The notes beneath the pieces were generated by a model. It did no database searches, was not told the DNA's origin, and saw only the letters and a program-made list of their open reading frames with translations. The position numbers were made by a program, and so were the translations under genes. A DNA stretch of 64,000 nucleotides, taken from assembly GCA_021234155.1 (NCBI GenBank), contig JAJEKV010000106.1:1460287-1524286 (forward strand). Reading direction: 5' to 3'. Shown here piece by piece: positions 32,290 through 42,453 of this stretch. This DNA comes from Isoetes taiwanensis. Taxonomy: Eukaryota; Streptophyta; Lycopodiopsida; Isoetales; Isoetaceae. Position 1 is the stretch's first letter; each line of letters starts with the position of its first letter.

Positions 32290-33930
32290 CCACCACAACT
32301 CAGAAGTCGGCGATCCTTACCTCATTTGCATGCTTGATTTTGCATCTTATTGCTGCACACTTGGCTTCAATTTCTTCAATGAGCTTGATTTTTCTCTCCA
32401 TGTCCTTCTCCTTGATATGAAGAGTAGAGTTTAAAGGATCAGTTTGAAGAGCAATTCTGATGTCTCTCATTTGCTAGATTAACGTATTTTTTTCAAGCAA
32501 TCTATCTTTGTGCAATTTGGAAGACCAGGATTTGATCCAAGCTTTTGAGGCTTTTATATTGGAATAGAAATATTTCATGGAATTGGAATCTTGAACTTGG
32601 GGGCGGTTGGAGTAGAAATCTCTGAATTGGTTACAAAAAGAAGTGGAGTTCAAGGGATTAGAATTGAATTTGTATGGAATATTCCCAACAGTAGATACAG
32701 AGGTTTGGTGATTGGTACAAAGGAATTGTAGTTGGTGATCAGAAATAGATGTAGTTTCATCACTGATCCCAAAAGCATTATCCCAAAAATTGGTATCAGA
32801 TACATTTAACTTACAATTTTTTTTTGTACCGCCATTTACCCCCGGCCAAGGGAAATTAGACTCTTTTCTCTAGTGGTATTTCAGAAGACCAATGTCACTT
32901 CTCACATTCTTAGAAACTTCCTTTCTTCCATATCCTCAGGGTTCTTCGTTGTCTTGCAATCAGCATGCCAAAACTGTCTAGCTAAGCATCTGTCGCAATT
33001 AGGAGGTAAACTAGCCCATCTTAGATCTAGAACAGCTTTTTCACCAAAGCAATTAGTGAAGGGAGTATCGGATGGATTGTCTTTAGATAAATCAAGTTGG
33101 ACATAGGCAGCAGGCAGTTTATAGGGAGCATAGACAGTAGAGATATGAGATTCCCTTCAAGTTTGAGAGCAATCATGAGGCCCAGGTGAATCCAACAAGG
33201 GGGAGAAAAAAATCGAGCAAAGCAGGGGATGGCCGAAAAGGAAGAGGTGAAGAAAGATTTGAACGAAAAACAAGGGAAAAAGCTAGAACTAGATAAAAAA
33301 AGAAACCAATTACCTCTAAATTGCAACAGAGCTTAATCTATCCATTCAATTTCGGCTGATCTAATTACTCAAAGAAAACCTTCACAGATATGAAGTGCGC
33401 ATTCCATTCACAATGCACTCAAAAAATTCCTGCTGCTGGACAATTCTTATCGCCAATAAATTCCTCCAACCAAGATTCAATGATCTGAGTTTCAAATTCT
33501 TCACAGCTTGGAACAAAAGAATACTTATGATGAAAAAAATCTTTAGGGAAAGTTTGACGAATAGAATCCCAGAGTTGAGAGGAAGTGCCAGAAAGAAAAC
33601 CATATGTTAATTTGTATCCATCAATTAAAATTGCAAAGATTTTTACGTCCATTTGAAGCTCATGAGATGGGGAATCACAGGAAATGCTAGCCTCTATATG
33701 GCTAGCAAATTGATTCAAAGTCAATTGGGATCAGAGTGAGCAGAATTCAAAAATTTCGAGCAAAAATGGCCAAGAAATTGCTTCTAACAGAAAATTTGGG
33801 AAAATGACACCCAAGAAAAAAGCTGCACGTTCATTTTTCCACCCAAAACTCCTAAACCAGCAATTTGTTGTGCACAAATAGCAAAACAAAGCATATTGGT
33901 CACACACTGATGACCCACTTGAGTGCATTG
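32290..33930 (-). pseudogene. LINE-B', internally deleted LINE inverted beside LINE-B
   Basis: Minus strand: YGFLSGTSSQLWDSIRQTFP (about 33580-33640), then YVQLDLSKDNPSDTP and LRWASLPPNCDRCLARQFWH (33110-32960), both homologous to LINE-B ORF1, then a jump into the C-terminal endonuclease/linker (DETTSISDHQLQFLCTNH, about 32740; KYFYSNIKASKAWIKSWSS, about 32550; EAKCAAIRCKIKHANEVR, about 32310). The middle (rest of ORF1 and most of the endonuclease) is deleted near 32830-32870. No RT remains. Confidence 0.75.
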
Positions 33931-34699
33931 ATTTCTAGGCTAGTGTGGCGTCTAGCTGGGGCCATCAAACCACATGACTTCACCCTTGTCATTGCAGATA
34001 TTCCCTATGGATTTAAAAGTAAGGATAACCGCTTTGATGATCAACCCTTCAAGCATCAAGAGTTTTTGTGGATCTGAAGCAAATAACAACAACTAAACAT
34101 TAGAGACTTGTAGTGTTCCATTCAAGCATGCAGGCTAGACTTGTTGAAGTGAGCTACAAAAAGCATTTTGGTTCTCTAGAACAGGCATGCGATCTGCGCA
34201 TATTCTAGAATACATTGTGCTTCATTGTTTTCGTTTTGTTCTGTTTTACGCATATTTTGAAATACACTAGACTTTTTGCTCGTAGTGTTCTGTTTTATTC
34301 TTCTTGTATTCTGGAATACACTAGACTTACAAATTAATTGTTTATAACTTTCAGTGCAAATCTAATATCAATCACTACAGTGGAGGGCCAAGGCTACTAA
34401 GCAAAGTGGAGTACTTACATGTGACTTACTGGAGCTTTGACAGGAAAAGAACAATGGAGGATCGATAGAAGACAAGCGAGTATTGCAAGAAAAATGGACG
34501 TGCGCCTATTTTCTTGGAACTTTTGTCTTTATCCCATTTTTTCTGTTAGAAGCACTTTCTTGCCAAAAAATATAGGAGAAAACAAATTTTCGGTGATCTG
34601 AAGCAAAATTCTTGTAGATCAATTGCTGCCCTTGTAGAAGGGTAGCCTCTGTGAGATTCTTTGCAATCAAAGCTACATTTTGAATGCTGAATTGTCATA
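33931..34699. other. Spacer between head-to-head LINE-B' and LINE-B
   Basis: AT-rich, with a short tandem theme 'tattctggaatacactagac' around 34205, 34250 and 34310. No ORF. Confidence 0.4.
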
Positions 34700-36718
34700 C
34701 TTATGAAGCAGAAAATTACTCATAATCGACTTTTTCATGGAAACAGTACTCTTTGCAATTATAAGGGAAAAATCTAGAATTACGTATGGATTTTTAAAAG
34801 GCTCGGCTACAGAACTCTGGAATTCATTGATCATTCAGCAATTCTTCCCTAAAAATCTCTTCTTATCAGAGTATACCTTTGTTCCCAGTACGGTCGAATT
34901 TGAAGTTGAAATTACTAACTCTTGGCCGAAGAATTTGTGGGATCGAAAGTACAATTGCTTCTGCAAGAACTTTTAGAGTGCATTGTGATTGGTTAGACCA
35001 CAAGATTTCTGTTGAAGTATACTCTTAGCAAGATCCTGTTCAATTCGGTGGAATTTCTCCTTAAAATTTCTCTGAATTGAATTTTCTTATCCTGAGGAAT
35101 TGATCTGCTCAATTGAAATGGCAATCCGATCTCGCTTGGTTATTTTTGTTCTAATTAAAGGCTTCTTTTCCCCTATTTTCCTTTTCTCCCTTTTTTGTTA
35201 TTCAATTCTTGCATGTGCTTTTATTGCTTCCCCCTGAACTTTCTGCAATGGTTTCTAATTGTTTGAAAAACCCTAAACATTTGGCATTCCTTCACTTTTC
35301 ATCAATCTTCCGCCCAAGACCGCCTTTTTTTTGCTCCGTAATTTGCAATCCTTTCAAGAAAAGATCAAGATACCATCCTCTTTGGAAATTTTGATAATCT
35401 GTTACCTTCTAAGACAGTTATGGATCCAATTTCTCATGAAGTTCCCTTCTGGAACAATCTCTCTGCTGATCCTGACCATAGGGGCATTCTTCATTCTTTT
35501 AAACCCTCGCTACTTTAGGCCTCCGCGACGATAAAAGAACCTTCCTTCCTATGGCATTGCAAGGAACCACCCGGAGATTTTGCTCTGATGTTGCTCGATG
35601 AAAGGCTCAAAAGAACCAAGCCGCTTCTACCTTCGTGAACGAAAAGATGGGCATCTACAATGGTATTTTTTGAATCTTCCGATTGTTCATTTTAAAATTG
35701 ATGCTTTGTCTCAATCACCAGAATCATAAAAGTTCTAAATGTGGTCTTAAATTAGATAAATTATGGGCCTTTTCGCTAAACCTTCATAAAGGAATTATCA
35801 TTCAAGCCGCTTCACCGCCTTAATTTTCCCTACGTTATGAATATGGAAACTCAAGATCTGCTAATTTCTTCTTGAATTATGGTCCACTCACCTTCGAGAC
35901 ATCACAACTGACTTTTCTTAAATGGCATCCTAAGCTTGATATTGACCAAATGAACAATTTGTGTATTGCATCAACCTCTCTCTTTGGTCTCAACCCTATT
36001 TATTGGGATGAAGAATGCTTTAAACTTCTTTTCAATTCCATTGGAACCTACATCTCAATTGAATACTCCTCTTCTAGACCTCCCAGATCCTTTGTACAAC
36101 TTGATTTATCTAAGGACATTCCCCTTTCCATTCCTTCTGAGGATGCTTTTGGTCTAGAATCCTCATTAACTCTTAGATGGTCTGGATTGCCTTCTCAATA
36201 TCAGAAATGTCTTCAAAGACATTTCTGGTATTTTGATTGCAGAACAAATCCAGATATTCAACAAGAAGACAAAATCTCGCATGGAAGAGAGATCTCAGAT
36301 AAGGTACTCTCTGAGCATAATTTAGGAAAAAATTCAGTTGATCAATCTGTCAAGGAAGATGCAATTCAGGATAATTATACAAAAGGAACAGACCATTTTC
36401 AAAAGCTGTCAGAAAATGACAAGTTCAGATGGACAAGAGTGAATGGTAGTTACAAGAAAATTCAAAAGCAAAGCAAGGGAGCAAATAAAAGACAAAGGCA
36501 AAATGAATGAGCATGATACTTTTAATACTTGGAGAAGTAATGGCACTCTAGTAATTGGAGAACCTGCTAGTGAAGGGTGCTATGTTAGATACAGCAAATC
36601 ATGCTACTGATGAATTAAGCATGACCTTAAGTAAAATTATCAAGGAAGCCAGAAATCAGGAAAGAGGTCAATGCTCATATAATCTCATGGATTACCCTAT
36701 CAAGAATATTAGTAAGAA
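34700..36718 (+). pseudogene. LINE-B 5' region and ORF1, first part
   Basis: Plus strand. RITYGFLKGSATELWNSLII (34767 onwards) matches LINE-B'. An ATG at 35420 opens MDPISHEVPFWNNLSADPDH. From 35872 a 212-codon frame carries the ORF1 domain (SFVQLDLSKDIPLSIP, LRWSGLPSQYQKCLQRHFWY), similar in layout to the DUF4283 ORF1 of plant L1 elements, ending in a basic stretch (KRQRQNE, stop near 36508). Another frame runs to DYPIKNISK at 36718, where LINE-A interrupts; the frame resumes at 56292 with KSRDKAKYQ. ORF1 proteins are RNA-binding chaperones in LINE particles. Confidence 0.75.
36702..36718. repeat. Target-site duplication of LINE-A, left copy
   Basis: aagaatattagtaagaa (17 bp), repeated at 56275-56291 immediately after the LINE-A poly-A tail. 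Confidence 0.92.
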
Positions 36719-37754
36719 CGGCAGAGGTTCTTACTAATTTAATTAAACGCATTAATCCAGATATTTTATGTATTCAAGAGCATAAATGTGATAGAGGCAG
36801 GGCTGTTCCAACGATGAATTTGTTTGGGAAGCAAACTTCTGCTATAATAAGTACTTCAGGCAAGGCTCGGGGTGGTACAATGATAGCCTGGAGTATGGAT
36901 GTTCATGTCACATTTACAGCAAAAGATAAATTTGGAAGGTGGACAGTAATTAAATGGAAGCAAGGACTTCAAGAATGTGCTATCATTAATGTATATGCAT
37001 CTAATATTTCTAGAAAAAGAGCAACTTTATGGGCTTCTTTATGTAATAAAATACCAAAATGGGGAGAAAATGTGGCTTGGCTTTTAGTAGGGGATTTCAA
37101 TATGGTCGAATCAGCACAAGACAGATTAGGTGGTGGATGATTGTAATTGCTTTGAACGGCAAAGAACTCTTTCAACATGGGTTTATGGAAGTTGATGGAG
37201 ATTCATCTTTTACTTGACTAATAATTGGGTTGGCCGAGGATTGTCACAGTGCCTCGCCATGATCGAATGTATGCAAATAGTGTGCTTTGTGATATATGTC
37301 CACTGTTATGGAGGTTTAATTATTTGGCACAAGCAGCCCCCTGACCATAATCCTCAAATTTCTTGAAAATCGTGGAACTTACTCGTAGTCGACAAAAAAG
37401 AGAAAAACGGTAGATTTAAATTGAATACTAGATGGTTGCCTAATGAGGAGTTTGAAGCAGATGTCGAGGTTTGGCAAAAGGCTTCATCTCAACAACATGG
37501 TATGCGAAGAATTGTTGAGGCTTTGGCAAATGTCAAGATTTTTGCGAAAAGGTGGGGAGCGCAACGAGTTCGTGAAGAAATCAGTTATATGCTGAATTAG
37601 AGGAGCTTAAGAAAGTGGGTACAGACTCTTTTAGATTGCAACAGGTTATTGATGCTATTCGTGGTCTAGAAGTGGCCCAAATTCAATCAGCACGAGTTAA
37701 ATCTGGATTAACCTGGCTGAAAGGTGGAGATCATTGTAATAAGCTGTTTTTTAG
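36719..37754 (+). pseudogene. LINE-A ORF2 endonuclease (5'-truncated start)
   Basis: Plus strand. The element starts inside the endonuclease domain: LTNLIKRINPDILCIQEHKC (IQE-type motif), ARGGTMIAWSMDVHVTF, ECAIINVYASNISRKRATLW, VAWLLVGDFNMVESAQDRLG (GDFN motif). A frame break at 37138 follows, then degenerate linker (LNTRWLPNEEF). The N-terminal endonuclease residues are missing, consistent with 5' truncation during target-primed reverse transcription. Its 3' part is duplicated at 39578-40443. Confidence 0.85.
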
Positions 37755-38636
37755 ACCACTATTTGTACTTGTCTGAGATCTGCAATTTTTTGTAATACCA
37801 AGACTCTTCACCTGTTTCATCTTTGAATGTGAGGACTTTTCTTTCCTTAGTGTGATCCAAATGTGGTGTTTTCTGCTGATCCTGAAGACTGTCAAGAACA
37901 TCCTCAAATGTCTAAAAGAGAATCCTCTCCTCGATCCATGGCTGATAGGACAGTGGATCCATCATTCTTTCATCAAAAGTGACACATCCAGATATGATCA
38001 ACTTTTTGCTTGCCAGACCCATAACTTATAGGCTTTACTCTTTCGCTATACCCTATGAATACACAAGGTATGGCTCTATCATGAAACACATATGCCTTAC
38101 GTCCCAGCAATTTCAAATGCTTCACGGTTGGCTAATGAATTTGATGCCTGTAAATGCCTCTTCCGGAGTTATGCCATTTAATGTTTTTGTTGGCGCTCTA
38201 TCGATCAAGTATACTGATAGCATACTCCGTGCCAAGCTACATATGGACCTAACTTACATATGAACTTGCATTCTACAACACCGCTTTATTGCGGCGTACG
38301 AGGAGCTGTTAGCTACCTTCTTATACCTGCATTGCACAAATAATCATCAAAAATGCACTCGATATGTACTTTCCTCCATTATTGCTATTGCTGCACAAAT
38401 TCAGAATCTTATGCTCTTTCATGTTCTCCACCATGGGTCGAAACTCTTTAAATTTCTCCAAAACTGCTGATTTTGCTTTTATAAATTAAATCCATGTCTT
38501 TCTCGTAAAGTCATCTGTGAATGTCACAAAATATTAAGACATAACAGAACCTTTCTCTCAATATCTTTTGCCTTGAGTCGACGTCGTCCTTCTTACCAGA
38601 TTCTTCACTCTAAGGCCAATAAAAATAAGAAAGAAA
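37755..38636 (-). pseudogene. Copia integrase and linker fragment
   Basis: Minus strand. Integrase core residues match 8720-9139 (YFM/L-K-x-K-x-AVLEKFKEF, NGGEYIS, RRQLTAPRTPQ; 38280-38620). They are followed by the pre-RT linker (DRAPTKTLNGITPEEAF near 38190, EPYLVYS near 38060). Many frameshifts. No RT, gag or LTR accompanies it. Confidence 0.75.
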
Positions 38637-39520
38637 GAAAGATTATATTAACGTCTACGAGAGACCGATTGGGTCTATGAGACCAAATATACATCAATCA
38701 TGTCCAGCTAGAGGCGCATTTGCAGCCACCTAGAGATATTGCTTAAAAAAAGAAAAGGGAAACTAAAACAATGAAATTAAGAAACTTTTGTCTTCTCGTG
38801 GCTCAAAGTATAAAGTGATGCCAGACTTGTTTTCTCTTTTGAAGGACTGCTTATGTTTTTCCTTTCCTGTCCGCTTTCTTCTTCTAGACACTTTGATGGT
38901 TACTCCTTTTGGGATTGGATGAGATGGTCCCGAAGAGAACCCCGACTCGCTTTATTATCATTATCACCTCCAATAAGAAAGAGAGTGATAAGCCTTTGTG
39001 TAGGATCATTTTCATGTCCCAGCCTTTCCCCCGCCTTGCTCCTTCAATAGATTTCTTCTATGCATACCATTTGGTGAAGGAAAAGAGCTATACATTTCTC
39101 GGGTCCTCATAGGCGATCGCTTGGAGAGGGAGGTAGGTTCCCTAAATAGGCAATGGAATCTGCCCCAGATTTCATAATAGACCGGACATGTGAAGATGAA
39201 ATGTTCCTCGTGACTCAATTACATTCAAGTGACACACCTGGCAGATCCTCTTCGAAAGCCCCCACCTTCGGTCTTCTAGCACAAACAGCCTTCAATCTCA
39301 AGCCGATGAGTCAACCAATAGCATGTCTCACTTTATGTGCAATGTGAATATTCAAATATCCTAGTCGCCGCCGATGAAACCATCTTCATTGAACTCAAGG
39401 ATATGATCTTTGTAAAATTGCATCTTGGTAGGAGGATCACTTGAGTTAACCATGTCTTTGATATGTATAAAATTTCCGTGATCGCGCCATATGAGCTGGT
39501 CTTATCTTTTTCAAGTCTCT
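38636..39520 (-). pseudogene. LINE-C 3' end: zinc-finger C-terminus and 3' UTR
   Basis: Minus strand: DQLIWRDHGNFIHIKDM (about 39500-39450), IAHKVRHAIGWLIGLRLKAV (about 39320), zf-RVT motif RICQVCHLN...HEEHFIFTCPVYYEIWG (39245-39160, one frameshift), then UTR ending GGTCTCATAGACC, CGTAGACGTTAATA and (TTTC)n at 38636-38642. It joins the copia fragment at the tail, as expected for insertion into it. This links the dispersed tail signature to LINEs. Confidence 0.7.
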
Positions 39521-39577
39521 TTTTTGCTCTAGGTTTTAAGAAAGATTAGTCATAGCCCATGTTATGTTGAAAAGGAG

Positions 39578-40834
39578 GAGTATGGATGTTCATGTCACAT
39601 TTACAGCAAAAGATAAATTTGGAAGGTGGACAGTAATTAAATGGAAGCAAGGACTTCAAGAATGTGCTATCATTAATGTATATGCATCTAATATTTCTAG
39701 AAAAAGAGCAACTTTATGGGCTTTATGTAATAAAAATACCAAAATGGGGAAAATGTGGTTTGGCTTTTTAGTAGGGATTTCAATATGGTCTAATCAAAGA
39801 CAAGACGCATTAGGTGGTGGACAGATTGTAAGTTGCTTTGAACGGCAAAGAAGGGGCGTGGTTACTCTTTCAACATGGGTTTATGGAAGTTGATGGAGAT
39901 TCATCTTTACTTGACTAATAATTGGGTTGGCCGAGGATTGTCACAGCTCGCCATGATCGAATGTATGCAAATAGTGTGCTTTGTGATATATGTCCACTCG
40001 CTATGGAGGTTTAATTATTTGGCACAAGCAGCCTCGACCATAATCCTCAAATTTTTGAAAATCGTGGAACTTACTCATAGTCGACAAAAAAAGAGAAAAC
40101 GGTATTTAAATTGAATATTAGATGGTTGCCTAATGAGGAGTTTGAAGCAGATATCGAGGTTTGGCAAAAGGCTTCATCTCAACAACATGGTATGCTTAAG
40201 AATTGTTGAGGCTTTGGCAAATGTCAAGATTTTTGGCGAAAAGGTGGGGAGTTTAACGAAGTTCGTGAAGAAAAAGAGACATTAAGTCAGCTTATATGCT
40301 TAATTAGAGGAGCTTAAGAAAGTGGGTACAGCACTCATTGATGCTATTCGTGGTCTTGAAATGGCCCAAATTCAATCAAAGACGAAGTTAAACTGGATTA
40401 ACCCGGCCGAAAGATGGAGATCATTGTAATAAGTCGTTTTTAGAGCTTCAAAGCGTAAGAGGTATGCCGCTACTATGCACTCTTTATCCTCACGGATGGG
40501 AGGGTAATGTCGAGCCAAATGAGATTAAGCAGTCCCTTACTCAATACTTTGAAACTTTTTTTAAGGTCAAACACTTGCCTCATGAAGATGTAATGCAGGA
40601 TATTGTGCTTTCTAAGGTTCATACAATTCTTTCACAAGAGGAACCTCAATTGTTAGAGGCCCCACTGTCCATGTCTGAATTGCGAGCAACAACATTTGAG
40701 TTGGCTTCAGATAAATGTCCAGTTATGGATGGTATCCCTGTAGAATTTTTTAAAAGGTATTGGGAATGGACGTCAGCGAGCATTATGGAGGCATATAAAG
40801 ATTTACGTACTTCACATCAATTTGATAGGATTTT
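39578..40834 (+). pseudogene. LINE-A ORF2, duplicated endonuclease and RT N-terminus
   Basis: 39578-40443 repeats 36891-37754 (same endonuclease frame SMDVHVTFTAKDKFGRWTVI, with more indels). The element then continues: ELQSVRGM, EIKQSLTQYFETFFKVKHLP, ELRATTFELASDKCPVMDGI, PVEFFKRYWEWTSASIMEAY (the 'SPGPDGFP-x-EFF' RT entry region, here CPVMDGIPVEFF), up to FDRIF at 40834, where the gypsy LTR begins. The frame resumes at 53953. Confidence 0.85.
40830..40834. repeat. Gypsy target-site duplication, left copy (ATTTT)
   Basis: ATTTT precedes the LTR TGTGACG at 40835 and recurs at 53953-53957 right after the 3' LTR CA. Confidence 0.9.
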
Positions 40835-42453
40835 TGTGACGTTCCATGTAGTTATACCTGGCCCACGCCATGTCTTTGTATCGCGGTATTTCCACGCCAC
40901 CACGCTACCATGGGGTATGGGAACTTAATTGCAACCTAGGGGTTACCTTAAAAGGATTAAATTAGCTATGCTAATTTAACACATTAATAATAATAACCTA
41001 TAACCTAGGAAATTAGGCTAATTACCATTTGGGAAGGCTTCACCACCGCCCCAATCGACAAGCAAAGATGGGGATTGCCAAGTTTGGATGCCAACTTGAC
41101 CCCTATCCCCGGATTGACTCCTCAAGATCGACCAAGGAAGGCCAGGAGTCGAGCGCCATCATACACCCGGCAGAGAATCACCATAACAACCGCCCCCCCT
41201 GGAAGTAACGGTGAATTCTCAACTCCCAAGTGAGATGGAGGCGCCCCATGGAAACGAGTCCAGCCTGTAATTCGTAGGTGGTTATGTGGATTCTAGATAA
41301 CGCTTTTTTGTGTGTGTCCGCTCGTTTCTTTGTGATTCAATCATAGAAACTAACCCTTGATTGTACAAGCAAGTTCTCTTTATATTCAATTCGGGTTTCT
41401 ACTCGAAAAGGATGGATTGTTAATTTTGTTAACTGACCAAAACGAGGGATTACGGGGGTAGAGACCTCCGAGCCGTATTGTAGTATGCTCCTAGAAAGCT
41501 CAGAGTCCTATTAAATGCTGGGCCCAGGCACAAGAACCCACCGGGTCCTAGATGCTATGGTATGGCTTAGCACCGCACAAGGAACACAAGTGGTGACATG
41601 AGGGGTGGGGTCTTGCACGAGCATACAAGGCTCCCCGAGACTCCTACAAAGCAAGGGCTAGGGCCCGATAGCCTGGCCACGTAGAGGGCCGGGTATGGGT
41701 CCGACACTCCCCGGGTGTAGAGGTGTGATCCGTGATGGAGCACCCCCCGCACTTTGAGTAGATTTAGGGTGAGTAAGTCTGCACGGATGCGGGGTCGCCG
41801 ATGTGGCACGATTCTCTAGCTCACCCATGGAACCACTGCGGAACCGGGAAGGGGACGCCTCCCCGACCTGCCCCTCCCATCGGGACCAAAGGCCATGAAC
41901 CCGAGTAGGCCTCGTGAGGGTGATGCCCCCGAAGCCTATGCCTTTTCCTGAAGGCTATAGCGGGGCCATAGCATGAATTGACCCATCCGCAAAGTGTGCA
42001 ATGTGGAGGGCTGGATGGAGTGGACAACCCTAGCCAATGTTCTATGCCGCCTAACGCCATGCCAAGACTCGGCCTGGCTGATCTCTTTTGAGGCCCAAAT
42101 TGGCCGTACCGATCCTCACCTGAGTCTCGAGCCGGGTAGAACCCGGGTTCGGTGTTTTCTTAGGATTAGATGCATATTCTATGCCATTGGTATATTAGAT
42201 GGATGCGCCCACCCTTCGTGGTGGTTATTTATGTATATTCATGCCGGTGCTAACCCTTGTATTCATGCTTCCGCCGACGAGGAGTCCCATTGAAGGCGTA
42301 TCGAATGACCCTTTTGGTTCCTTCTTTCGCCTCATTTCATAGATGGCCCGGAATAGACTGAGAGGGCCCCGCCTTCATGGTGAGATGATTGCCATGGAGG
42401 GGAAAGTCCTCGCATGTATACGCCCAGGGTCGATATATATTCCTCGAGCCACA
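40835..42453 (+). repeat. Gypsy 5' LTR
   Basis: Starts TGTGACGTTCCATGTAG. It matches the 3' LTR throughout with many 1-10-bp indels in G/C-rich runs. The end is aligned to 'cgagccaca' (42445-42453). The expected Met-tRNA primer site just after it is only vaguely recognisable (agtcagagccgcgg, 42459-42472). Confidence 0.85.
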
